NCBI RefSeq assembly: GCF_950295315.1
Contig: NC_080168.1
Coordinates: 75,371,519-75,435,518 of the forward strand
Reading direction: 5' to 3'
DNA length: 64,000 bases
Source: Erinaceus europaeus
Taxonomy: Eukaryota; Chordata; Mammalia; Eulipotyphla; Erinaceidae
Under the pieces are notes generated by a model that saw nothing but the letters and a program-made list of their open reading frames with translations, did no database searches and had not been told where the DNA came from. A program made the position numbers and the translations under genes. Below are positions 32,310 to 43,560 of the stretch, piece after piece. Within the stretch, counting starts at the first letter, position 1; every line of letters starts with the position of its first letter.

Positions 32310-33190
32310 AGACTCCCCAGAAGAAAATTAATTTGAGCTTAGAACCTCTCAGTCTTTTCAGCTGGGCCCTAATCAGGGAGTCCAGAATTCCCAAACAGAC
32401 ATGATGGGCCTAAACCTCGAATAAACCCCTCTCTCCATTGTTACCAGTCATTTCTATCAGGAACAATATAATAGATGCCTCTGTGGGTTCCCATAGGACC
32501 TTGCTCTCAACTTGGATCAAAAATGGTAGAGAATGTTCCATCCTCCAAAAAGAGGATGGACAACATACTCTGTGCTACACCTGAGGAAGATGGGTCGATA
32601 CTGGAACAGTTTGGAATGTTCCTACTCATGACCACAGAATGTGAGCTCAGATCTACAAGGATGCAGAGGTCACATAGGCTCATCCCCTAAGCTGAATATG
32701 GGCCCCAGATCACATCTAATTGATGGGGCTTACAGTCAACAATATTTATACCCCTTTCCCATATTAGGGAGCTAGTCCCTTCCCTGATCCAGCTTTCTGG
32801 TCCTTTTTCTAGCCATGACATCATCTCCCCAGTCAATATCATGGACCCACCTGCATGTGAGATTTCAGGCTTAGGGGAAAAAAGAAAAAGGCAAAAAGAA
32901 AAAAAAAAAACTAGCATAGCCACAGGCCCTTTGGAATAGAACTAAAATATGCCTACTAGCTATCTACAAATGGAGGACACCCCCCTCCCCCAATTCTTCA
33001 TCTGCACTATTCCAGCCTTTAGGTCCATGACTGGTCAACAATATATTTGGCTTTGTATGTAAACTTTCTTTTCAACCACTAGGTTCCAAATACTAGCATG
33101 ATGCTGACCAGACTTCCCTGCACAGACAACCCCAACAATGTGTCCTGGAGCTCCGCTTCCCCAGAGCCCTTCCCCACTAGGGAAAGACAG
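32310..33190 (+). mobile_element. Old L1 3' UTR, truncated by L1-3
   Basis: Ordered old-type UTR blocks are present: 'gggccctaatcagggagtcc', 'tcaggaacaatataatag', 'ggaatgttcctactcatgacc', 'ttaggtccatgactggtcaac' and 'ccttccccactagggaaag'. It stops abruptly at about 33190, where L1-3 ORF2 begins, so L1-3 probably inserted here. Confidence 0.75.
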
Positions 33191-36100
33191 TCTAAACAGA
33201 TATGTAAACATTAAAATTATAAAATGCATCCTCTCACACTATGAAGGTATGACACTAGAAATCAACCAAAAAAGGAAAAGAAATTTCCCCAAAGTCTGGA
33301 GACTAAACAATATGCTGCTGAACAATAAATGGGTCACTGAAGAGATCAAAAAAGAAATTAAGAATTATCTTGATACCAATGTAAATGAAGAAACCAGTTA
33401 CCAGACTCTATGAGATGCAGCAAAAGCAGTGCTGAGAGGGATGTTCATAGCAATACAGGCCCACATTAATAAACAGGAGAAATCACTAGTAAACCATCTA
33501 ACAACCCACTTTAATCAACTAGTAGTGGAGGAACAAAAAGAACCAACAGTCACCAGGAGACAGGAATGTGGGGACATGGTGGGCTGAGCCTCATTGGAAC
33601 CCCAGATACCTCTCCATGAGGATGGAAGGTGTTCACCTATAAGACTCCACAACCCTTCCTGACCTCCATCTTGTTAGACCCAGAGGCTGTAACTGCCCTC
33701 CCTCCACCTGGTCTGGATAAACCTGATTTGCTCAATGGAATGTGGATAAACCCAAAGAGCCCCTTCCTCATTCTTAAGTTCCATGCCCTGGGTAAGGGGA
33801 AATCAAGAGGCAGAGTTGTTAGAAGGAAGCTAGAGTCTAAAATATCTGATTGGTTCTTGCTGTCAAATGTTTGCCCCTATTTGGTTTGTTGCCCCAGCAC
33901 CCTGCCCCAGCAGCTGGCTTCTTTTTACCCCATATAAACCTTGCCATTTTTCTTAATACACCAACTATCCTCTTCCGTCCCCAAACTCTTCCAGAACATA
34001 GAAGAGGGAACAATCCCAAATACATTCTATGAGGCTAACATTACCCTGATCCCCAAAGCAGGAAAGGACCCCACCAAAAAAGAAAACTATAGACCTATAT
34101 CCCTGATGAATATCGATGCAAAGATCCTCAACAAAATCTTGGCTAATCAAATACAACAATATATTAAGAGAATAATTTACCAAGATCAAGTGGGTTTCAT
34201 TCCTGGGAAACGGGGATGGTTTAATATAAACGTAATCCAGAATATCAACAAGAGGAAAGATAAAAATCATGATTCTATTAATTGATGCAGAAAAAGCATT
34301 TGACAGGGCACAACACCCATTTATGATAAAGGTCCTTGAGAATATGGTAGTGGAAGGAAAATTCCTTAACATAATAAAGGCTATTTATGATAAACTCACA
34401 GCTAACATCATAGTCAGTGGGGGAAATTTTAAAGCTTTTCCCCTAAAATCAGGAACTAGACAAGGGTGCCCATTCTCACCATTTTTATTCAGTATAGTCC
34501 TAGAAATCCTTGCCATAACAATCAGACAAGAAAGAGATATCAAAGGAATACAAATTGGGAAGGATGAAGTTAAACTCTCATTATTCACAGATGATATGTT
34601 GATATATCTAGAAGACTCCAGAGACTCTGCCAAGAAACTACTGGAAATCATCAATAAATTCAGCAAAGTAGCAGGCTACAAAATCAATACCCATAAATTC
34701 GTGGCATTTCTTTATGAAAAAGATAGGACAGAAGAAATGAAACTGAAGGAAGCAATGCCATTCACAACTGAACCCAAGAAGATCAAATATCTAGGAATAA
34801 ATCTAACAAAGGATGTAAAGGATCTTTTTAAGGAAAAGTATAAGACACTGTTAAAATAAATAGAGGGTGACACAAAGAAATGGAAGAACAGCCCGTTCAT
34901 GGATTGGAAGAATAAATATCATTATAATGGAAATTTTGCCAAAAGCAATCTATAGATTCAATACAATCCCTATTAAAATCCCAATGATATATTCCAAGGA
35001 AATTGAACAGATTACTCAAAAATTTGTGTGGAACTCTAAAAAACCACAAATAGCAAAAACACTCCTAAGGAAAAAGAAGAAAAATAGAGGCATCACAATA
35101 ACTGACTTTAGGTTATACTACAAAGCAGTAGTAATCAAAACAGTGTGGTGCTAGAACATAAATATGGACCAATGGAATAGGATAGAGATCCCAGAACTCA
35201 ATTCATACATATACAGATTCCTTATATATGACAAAAGGGGCCAAATCTGTCCATTAGGGAAAAGAAAGTCTCTTTACCAAATGGTGTTGGCAGAATTGGA
35301 CAGCCACATGTATAAAAATAAAACTAGACTACCAATTAACACCATACACCAAAATTAACTCAAAATGGATCAAAGATCTGCATATCAGACCTGAAAGTAT
35401 AAAATACATAGAAGAATATATCGGTGAAACATTTCATGACATTAACACTAAAGACATATTTGGAGACTTCGCTCCATGGGCAAAAAAAACAAAAGCACGA
35501 TTGAACAAGTGGGATTATATCAAATTAAAAAGCTTCCATACATCAAAAGAAAACTCCATAAAGATAAACAGGAAAGCCAGCAAATGGGAGAACATATCCA
35601 CACATCATACTTCAGACAGATACTTGATATCAAACATAGAACTATATAGAACTCATTTGGCTCAACAAAAAGAAAAAAATAACCCAATAAAAAAAGTGGA
35701 CAGAGGACATGCATAGATAGTTCTCCAAAGAAGAAATATTCATGGCCCACAGACATATGCAGAAATGCTCTAATTTACTCATCACCTGAGAAATATAAAT
35801 TAAAACCACACTGAGGTACCACCTCATACCTGTAAGAATGGCCTTCATCAGCAAAACAGGAGAAGATAAATGTTGTAAAGAATGTGGAGAAAAAGGAACT
35901 CTAATACACTGCTGGTGGGAATGCAAAAATGGTACAGCCATTATGAAGAACAGTATGTAGAATCCTTAAGCAAATACAGATGGAAATACCTTTCGACCCA
36001 GCGATCCCACTCCTAGGCATTTATCCAAAAGATATAATATCACTAATTTGAAGGAATATATGCACCCCCATGATCATGGCTGCATTATCTACAATAGCAA

Positions 36101-36290
36101 AAATCTGGAAGCAACCAAAATATCCCTCCACAGATGATTGGTTAAAAAAGTTATGGAGCATATAATATTAGCGATAAAAAGATGATTTTACATCCTTTGG
36201 GATAAAATGGATGAAACTTGAGAATATTATGCTTAGTGAAATAAGCAAGGAGGTAAAGGAAAACTACAGAATTGTCTCACTCATATGTGG
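33191..36290 (+). pseudogene. L1-3 ORF2, degenerate, with an LTR inside
   Basis: After the endonuclease ('FPKVWRLNNMLLNNKWV') the frame breaks at 33411-33413 and then at 'TRRQE' (33566), where an LTR starts. ORF2 resumes at about 33988 with '[19 protein letters not shown]', followed by RT blocks '[14 protein letters not shown]', '[14 protein letters not shown]' and motif C as FTDD near 34589. Stops near 34857 and 35152 and frameshifts break the rest. '[17 protein letters not shown]'-like text is recognisable near 35876. The piece between TRRQE and FYEANIT, roughly 530 bp in L1-5, is absent. Confidence 0.85.
33566..33987 (+). mobile_element. Truncated ERV1-like LTR inside L1-3
   Basis: Starts tgtggggacatggtgggc directly after L1 sequence. 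It has a U3-like body, a TATA box (atataaa, 33932-33938) and, 14 bases later, 'cttaatacacc', which looks like a decayed AATAAA signal. It ends near 'cgtccccaaa' without a CA end, so U5 seems cut. No TSD links the two sides. Class is inferred from style only. Confidence 0.55.
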
Positions 36291-37490
36291 CATTTAGAGA
36301 ACTGAACACACATACAATAAAATAAACAACCAGACACAACAGAACCCATATTTAAAATGGGAAAACTATTGTGGTTACCTAGGGAGGAGAGAGGCACAGA
36401 CTTTTGGTGGCAGGGAAAACTCTATAGTCTTATCTATTGTCTTATCACTACATTTCTCCTAGTCCTACATTTCTCCTAGACCTACATTTCTCCTAGTCCT
36501 GGTACCTCTAGGATATACCCATATTTCTTGAAATTCCTTTTCTATGATTCCTTACCACCATACCAACCCTGTCAACTTTGACCAAGTCACTACTGGTGCT
36601 GCCATCCCACATAAGGCTTCTATTGAAATCCTACTGTGGACTATAACCTGTGATACCAGCCTGAGAAGTCAACCTTGCAACTCTTTAAATCTGGTGTTCC
36701 ACTCCAACACCATTCTCTCAGACAACATTCTCATCCAACCTCAGGTTAGTTATCAAACTCAAGCAAAACTATTATAGTTGCATGCCCCCAGGAACATGCC
36801 TAAAATAGTATCCCTAGCTTTCTTCTACCCTAAAATCCCTAATCTCATCTGATCTGATACTACTTTGTGGTTCCTGTTCATTAACCATCTTGTCTTAACT
36901 TAGATCATGCCACTTTCCAGATACCAGGCTGCAGAGCTACCATGACTCCACCCCAACTTCTTTGGGCAGATGATCTCACCAATGTGTCCTGGCCCCTCAC
37001 ATCTCCAATGCTCTGGTCCACTATGGAATGATAGAAACAGGCTGGGGGTATGGATCAACCTGTCAATGCACATGCTCAGCGGAAAAGCAGCTACAGAAGC
37101 CAGAACACCTACCTTCTGCTCCCCATAAACAACTTTGATCCATACTCCCAGCAGTGTAGAAGTAATAGGATGAAGATAAGAGGACTCTGCACTCCAGCTC
37201 CATCAGCACCCAGAGAGAGAGAAGGAAAAGGAGAGGGACATATGGAAGTAGCTTTGATGTAACAAGTGGTTTAGAGGAAAAGAGAAGAATGAATCAGGAA
37301 AAGAAGGGGTAACTTTGTGTAAATGTGGACATATAGTTGTAGAGAAGATGGTAGGCCCATGACTACAACTTTAGGGAACTGTGGTAGATTGCAGTGGAAA
37401 GAGTGAAGATTCAGAACTCTGGTGGTGTGAGTGATGTAGACTCAAACCCATGTTGACATGTAATTCTGTAATTTAAAAATATTATACATA
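36291..37490 (+). other. L1-3 3' UTR
   Basis: Starts after 'tcactcatatgtggcattta', contains a 17-bp tandem repeat (36448-36498) and the old UTR blocks 'ctctggtccactatggaatg' and 'gcagcggaaaagcagctac'-like text, and ends in AT-rich sequence near 37490. Confidence 0.7.
36448..36498 (+). repeat. Tandem repeat, 17 bp x 3
   Basis: Three units of ctacatttctcctagtc; the middle one has 'ac' instead of 'tc' at its end. Confidence 0.95.
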
Positions 37491-39611
37491 AACATTTTTT
37501 ACTGAATTATCTTGACACACTTGATGAACTTAATTACATTTAAACAATTCATATAACTAACATATTGAGAAAAGAATAAGTAGCAAAGCCAGAAATAGAA
37601 AATATTCAAAACATAACTTTTATCATAAGACGGGGATGACACTGGATCAACCAAGAAGGTAACAGCAGACAAGGTAGAAGTGATTAAACTTTTAACATAT
37701 TTGAAATTTAAGATGATATATTACAGTTAGGAAATGGATGTGGTAGTGAGAGAGAAGATTCAAAGCTGACTTTAATATTTCTGTTTTGAAGTTGGACTAT
37801 GACTCTGATTTGAGGAACAGTGGTATGACCATCCAAGATTGTTGTATTAAATATAGGTTGTGAAGGGGTGGGGTATTGATAGAATAGAGGTAACATCAAA
37901 TAGCTATTTTAATAGTCTTTCCTTGGAAAATGCATTTAAATTATCACTGGTACTTGTTAGAGACAACCTAGTTGATCCCAAATAATAAATTAACTCAAAG
38001 AACTCAAATCTCACCACAGAATAGCAGATAAAATATCACAGGCCGGGTAGAATTGTAAGCACCCTTCAAATAAGACTCTTCTAGAACATTTTCAATGGGA
38101 GGCAGGGGAGTCTCATTTTCTTTTACCTCTTAAATCTTTTCAAGCAGCCTTTGCAGTAGAGTTTTTAATAGGTGAGGCCCAGGGGGTTCTTAGGCATAAA
38201 TCCCCAAGTTCTATTAAACTCCTTGAGAAGATGGTCAAGGCACAGTGCAAATGGCTCATACCACTGCACTGGCAAAAGGCTCTGCAGTCCTCTGCTCCCT
38301 GAAGAGACTTATTCTCCTTCCAGGGCCTTAGGAGAGGCAGGTGAGGCAGGATAAGCACTGCAGCATGCAGAGATGAAACAGAAACATTAAAGCTGTCTCC
38401 TACTACACAGAAAAAAAAGATGATTTTCTTTTGGATTTAGCAGCATTCCTCTCTCTATTCTCCCAGATAAGGATTTCATTTGTGGTAAAAATCTACTGAC
38501 TTCATGGGGCAAAATGGAAGGCAAGAACACCTTTCCAGTGAGAGAATGGGGCTTTGAGGCATCTCTTAAAACTTTGAATAACCTTGAACTAGGTCTGAGA
38601 ACCATGTTATATAAACAGACAAAAAGAACTCAATTCAAGACCCTAATAAGGCCTTCAAGTTTTCCCCTCACCCAGTGAACACACAGCTAATGAGGAAGAA
38701 ATGCCTCCAGCACTGTCAATATTCACAGGAAAGGACAGAATACCACGTCAAGGATTTCTAAGGCACACAAAGGAGAATATAAATCTGTCCCCTGTCCTGG
38801 AGACAAGACAAAGACCAAGTGGAATCCTAGATGAGAATGTTAAGAAGTTCTATGTAGAGGAATGAGAGACATGTGATAAACCACTCTAAGCAATGATAGT
38901 TAAACAAACAACCCAAATGTAAATATGAAAACTATTTGCTTCAATTAAATCTAAGCTACATGAGTGTGAACTTTAATATTTCCTCAGTGTACAGCTCTGC
39001 CAGTGCTTTCACCATTATTAAAGTCTGTTTATACAGGGTTTGGCTTTTCATCTATTATGGAAAAATTACATCTTGCCAACAGCACTACAGAGGCCTAAAC
39101 ACAGTAAATCCTCTGCTGACCTTGAACCCAAGCTAAAGCAAATAGTAACTCTCCTTGGTGCTGAACTGCCTAAATAATGCATTGCATAAATGGCTGTGAA
39201 TATAAATTACATCTACAATGCATTTTAGCATTTATGGATTACCAACAGGGTACATGTTTTTCCAGAAGGCAGAATTTGTAGAGGCACTGCAATATGGAGA
39301 ATACTCTTAGGGAAATAACTGGGGAGCCACTCACTTGTGAATGATTATCTTTTAGTTATTTAGCACTGGAATGTGTTAGGCCTTGAGCCCTAAGGGAAGG
39401 TAGCAAGACTGCAGCAGCCTCTGGTCACAAGACCTCACAAGACAAGACAGAAAAGGAAAGCTCTTAACATATGATATATGAGAGGTAACTGTAATAGAAA
39501 ACTTGAACCAGTGAAGCATCATGAGAAAGGTAACAGAAAGCGAATGGAAGGAAAAAAGTCAACCAAAATATTAACATAATGAAAAATGGCATTTCTGTTA
39601 GAGCCACTAAC
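37491..39611. other. No recognisable feature (2.1 kb)
   Basis: The longest stretch without a repeat I can name. Base composition is slightly more balanced near 38100-38400. Open frames are at most about 72 codons, with no domain and no convincing exon structure. Confidence 0.45.
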
Positions 39612-39623
39612 AAAATTATTAAC
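39612..39623 (+). repeat. Left TSD of twin-primed L1
   Basis: aaaattattaac, matched at 42490-42501 by aaaattatttac (11 of 12). Confidence 0.7.
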
Positions 39624-39897
39624 TCATTGCATTGGATAGGTTGGGATCAGCAGATGCAGTATCAGTTGGTATGAACTGAGAGAAGCATGCTGTAAAGTGG
39701 GCCCCACCCTAGAGGTTCCAGGACTGGGGGAAATTTGGGCTTTATAGAGGAAGCAGGAGGTTCCTGCTGTCTTAGTGTTTAAGAAGGCAATAGATAGTTA
39801 TTGCTATAAACAAATTATTTACAATTGGGTTGACTTTGAAAACCTCAATGTTAGGATTTGCTGTATCATACAGGATCTCACCATAACTTGTCCTTTG

Positions 39898-39899
<2 letters not shown>

Positions 39900-39955
<56 letters not shown>
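39900..39955. repeat. (TA)n microsatellite
   Basis: About 28 uninterrupted TA units inside the inverted L1 arm. Confidence 0.97.
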
Positions 39956-39957
<2 letters not shown>

Positions 39958-40334
39958 CATATATTATAAAGTAACACCACCAGTTGCTTCTGCTATCCTG
40001 TTCTAAGCTTTTAGGAAAGTCAGAAAGTCAACATTTCAAAGACTCAGCCTATGGTCTGTGTATTAAAAAGTTTGAGACATTCAATCAATTTTCCCCTCTT
40101 ATATCAATTAAATAGTGATTTATATGACTACAAGTTAATAGGAGAGTACATAAGTACCATTCCTACCATCAAAAGACTGTGTCCCGTACCACCCTCACCC
40201 TCCCAGTGAAATCAAACATCCACCCTCACCCTCAACCCAGAGATTTTTACTATGGTGCCCTACTCCAAACTCAGTCAAATCCTGCTTTCAGTTTCCCTTT
40301 CTGTTCTTCTTTCTCAACTTCTGCTGATGAGTAG

Positions 40335-40657
40335 TGTTGTTAAAATTCAGCGGCTCCAGCTGGCTGGGCTAGCTTCACGGGCGGGTAACAGAGACGACCA
40401 GAGACATACGGCTGGGCAGGGAAGCTGTATTTCTTTATTCAGAAACAACAATTCATAAACTAACCCAAACTAATCACCAAACAAAACTCTGTTGCTTCTT
40501 TCCCCCACGACGGCGCCAAGCACTCTCTAACTTTGGAACTCTGGAACCCTCTCGGGTTCCTTGGGGCGGGGCCAAGCGGGCCCGCGAAACTAGCAGGACT
40601 GATCCAATTTTCTTGGCAGGGGAAGAGCTAGAACAACCTAATGTAAAGCATACAACA
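40335..40657 (-). mobile_element. Young CpG-rich solo LTR, minus strand
   Basis: It interrupts L1 3' UTR text. On the minus strand it starts TGTTGT and ends ACAACA (perfect 6-bp terminal inverted repeat) and measures 323 bp. A 6-bp direct repeat flanks it: gagtag (40329-40334) and gagtgg (40658-40663), one mismatch. An AATAAAG signal lies at 40433-40439 (reversed). A GC box (ggggcggggc near 40561-40570), many CpGs and a perfect 7-bp hairpin at 40543-40560 are present. The 6-bp duplication favours a class II (betaretrovirus-like) ERV. Only the LTR remains, with no viral gene. Confidence 0.88.
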
Positions 40658-41048
40658 GAGTGGGATCATTCCAAACTCGCCTTTGTCTTTCTGACTTAGC
40701 TCACCTAACATAATTCCTTCTAGCTCCATCCAAGATAGGTTAGAGAAGGTGAGTTCACGGCTCTTAATATCTGCATAGAATTCCATTGTGTATATGTACC
40801 ACAGCTTTCTCAGCCATTCATCTGTTGTTGGGCACCTGGTTTGCTTCCAGGTATTAGCATTACAAATTGTGCTGCTATGAACATAGGTGTACACATATCT
40901 TTTTTGGTTGGGCATTATGGAGTCCTTGGGGAATATCCCCAGGAGAGGAATTACTGGGCCATATGGAAGGTCCATGTCTAGCCTTGTGAGAATTCTTCAG
41001 ACTGCTTCCATGGACACTGGACCAGTTTACATTCCCACCAGCAGTATA
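40658..41048 (-). pseudogene. L1 ORF2 C-terminal fragment in the inverted arm
   Basis: Read on the minus strand: 'MDLPYGPVIPLLGIFPKDS', then '[20 protein letters not shown]' and 'MLGELSQKDK', the usual end of L1 ORF2, with a few substitutions and a frame kept for about 115 codons. The Cys cluster is upstream of the break and absent. Confidence 0.88.
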
Positions 41049-42584
41049 GAAGATTCCAACCTATTCAGTGCAATGAGTACCACCTCAGCATGCTTCACTT
41101 TGGAAGGTGTCCAGAGATGTCAGGCATGGAATGTCAACCCTTCAGCATCATTACTTGGGTGAAACCTTTCCTCTCATAGGACTCCTTAATTCCATTTTGG
41201 GTGGTCCACTTCCTAGAAAAGCCTCAAAACCTATAGACCAGGTCCCATGAGATAGCGCATATGTACACATGTATCCATAAATTACGGCAAAATATATACC
41301 TTAAAGCAAGAGTGCACAATAGTTTACAGTAAGTCAATAAATGAAGCAAACAAGTAGAAAGACCTAAAAAGATACCTTAAAGTACTTAATGAAATATTTC
41401 CTACATAGACCTAGAAGCCCTCCTCACATACTTCCTATTAACACTTCCCTCAGTCTCTCCAAAGCTAACTTTATCAAAATAAGGGCTACAAAAGTTGAAT
41501 AAGGGTAGGAGACTGGCACTTTAATGATGACTCTTTAGTTACTATCAGGCCACCCCATCAGCTGGGGCCTTAGTTGAGGAGTCCTGGGATTCCCACACAA
41601 ACACGATGAGCCTAGACTTGAACAAATCCCTCTCTCCATTATCACAACATAATGGACCCTTTTGGGGGCCCTCATAAGACCTTGCCCTCAATATGCATCA
41701 ACAATGGTAGACAATGTTCCATGCTCCGAATGGGGGGTTGGATAACATACTCTATCTACCACCTGAAGAAGATGGGTCCTGAAATTGGTGCAACTCAGAA
41801 TGTTCCTACTCATGGCCACAGAATGCGAGTTCAAACCTACAGGGATGTAGAGGTTACACAGGCTCCTGTGCTGAATATGGGCCCCAGATCAAATCAGTGG
41901 GGTTTATAGTCAACAACATTTATACATTTTATACTCTCTTGCCGGATCCAGCTTTCTAACCCCTTTTCCAACCATGACATCATCTCCTCAGACAATAACT
42001 TGCATTCAGCTGCATATCAGATATCAGGCTTGGGCAAAAACTAATAAATTCATGGGCCCTCTGGGATATACCTAAAATAGACCTACTAGCTATCTCCAAA
42101 AGGGAGACCCCAATCTTCATCTACAATATTCCAGCCTTTAGGTTCATGATTAGTCAACAATTTGAATGACTGTATATATTAACTATTTTTCAGCCACCAA
42201 GTTCCAGATGCTATCACGCTGCCAACCAGACTTCCCTGGACAGACGACCCACCAATGTGTCCTGGAGCTCCACTTCCCCAGATCCCTGCCCCACTGGGGA
42301 AAGAGAGAGACAGGCTGGGAGCATGGATTGACCTGTCAACACCCATGTTCAGTGGGTCCATACTCCCACAGGGTTAAAGAATAGGAAAGCTATCAGGGTA
42401 AGGGATGGTATATGGAGCTCTGATGGTGGGAACTGTACCCCTCTAATCCTATGATCTTATCAGTGTTTCCATTTTATAAATAAATTTAAAAAATTATTTA
42501 CATGGAAAGATCTTAAAAATAATGTTAAAGGAAAGTAAAAAGGCATTTAAAATGATAAATACATCATGATTAAAATAATGTATA

Positions 42585-42850
42585 CAGGAACTGGGAGACA
42601 GCTCAACTCACAGCATGATGCCCATCTTATCATGCATGATGACCTGGATTCAAGTCTCCAGTCACCACATGGGACCATCTACACAAGGGAAACTTCTTAA
42701 GTGTGAAGCAGTATTACAGTATCTTTCCTTCTCTCTCCATTTCTCCCTGTTTGTACCCACTACTTAAAAAATAAAAGGAAAAAAATCCTTTGGGAGTGGT
42801 GGCATTATGTAAGTGTTCAGTCCCAGTGATAACTCTAGTTGAAAATCTTT
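42585..42850 (+). mobile_element. SINE type 3 (long form), plus strand
   Basis: 'aactgggagacagctcaactc', 'tggattcaagtctccagtc', 'gggaaacttcttaagtgtg', a CT block, an A-rich linker and the terminal 'cccagtgataactctagttg'. Confidence 0.75.
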
Positions 42851-43044
42851 AAAAAGTAAAATCATTTGTAAAAATGCTGGAACATAGAAATACAGAAAAA
42901 TCAGAACCACTGGATGGAAGTAGTATAATTATTGGAACATTGTTTTCTTTTCAAATTAATTTTCCTCTTGTAACTATACATATTAAGATCAGAAGATAGC
43001 ATATACAGTAGGATGTACACTTTTACTATATACATATAGTAAAA

Positions 43045-43560
43045 TGCTCCAGGTTTGACACCCTGGGAACAACACTATGCACAGTATGTAGGGGAAGCTC
43101 CATGAATGATGGAGCAGTACTGCAGTATCTCTCTCCATCTCGCTCTCTCTCTCTCTTCACTTTTTATCCCTCTCCCTCTATTTCCTTTTTTATTTTTTTA
43201 ATTTTTAATTTTTATTTTCCCTTGTGTTGCACTTGTTTTATTGTTGTAGTTATTATTGTTGTTACTGATATAATCAATGTTGGACACAGAGAAATGGAGA
43301 GAGGAGGGGAAGACAGAGAGGGGAGAGAAAGATAGAAACCTGCAGACCTGCTTCACCATCCGTGAAGTGACCCCCATGCAAGTGGGGAGCCAGGGTCTCA
43401 AACAAGGATCCTTACGTCGGTCCTTGCGCTTTGCGTCACGTGCACTTAACCCACTGCGTTACCACCCAATTCCCCCTCTATTTCTCATGAGAAAAAAAAG
43501 GAAAAATAAAGTCCATCAGGAGCAGTATAATCATGTAGGCTTGTTCTGGCAGCTCTTTCA
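43045..43560 (+). mobile_element. SINE type 3, plus strand, split by another SINE
   Basis: The left part (43045-43184) has 'gggaacaacactatgcac', 'gaagctccatgaatgatgg' and a CT-rich block ending ccctctatttc. The right part (43474-43560) repeats ccctctatttc and continues with the A-rich linker and 'ccatcaggagcagtataatc'. The piece between is the inserted SINE. Confidence 0.8.
43174..43484 (-). mobile_element. SINE type 1 inserted in a SINE, minus strand
   Basis: Body 43185-43473 flanked by an 11-bp TSD ccctctatttc (43174-43184 and 43474-43484). Reversed type 1 order: A/T-rich tail, 'ggagagaggaggggaagaca', 'gcagacctgcttcaccatcc', a box B region and the head 'ggaattgggtggtaacgcag'. Confidence 0.93.

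Larger units (their letters stand above)
33191..37490 (+). mobile_element. L1-3: old 5'-truncated L1
   Basis: Begins within ORF2, has an LTR in place of about half a kilobase of ORF2, continues to the ORF2 end near 36290, and carries a 3' UTR to about 37490. Its protein is clearly another L1 lineage than L1-1/2/5 and it has many disabling changes. Confidence 0.85.
39624..42489 (+). mobile_element. Twin-primed L1 with inverted ORF2/3' UTR part and forward 3' UTR part
   Basis: Bases 39624 to about 41048 are L1 in minus orientation (3' UTR, then the ORF2 C terminus), and about 41049-42489 continue the 3' UTR in plus orientation to 'attttataaataaattt'. Both sides meet in the same UTR phrase (cctatYcaRtgcaatgag at 39624-39640 reversed and near 41058), as expected for twin priming. 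The inverted arm later received the solo LTR at 40335-40657 and carries a (TA)n at 39900-39955. Confidence 0.82.

Noticed and set aside
36448..36498. CRISPR-like array
   Set aside because: Units are directly adjacent with no spacers, and the DNA is mammalian.
38140..38605. Possible exons on either strand
   Set aside because: Frames are 60-72 codons without domain, Kozak context or clear splice sites.
40335..40657. CpG island promoter of a host gene
   Set aside because: It has LTR ends, a TSD and a poly-A signal, and it interrupts an L1.
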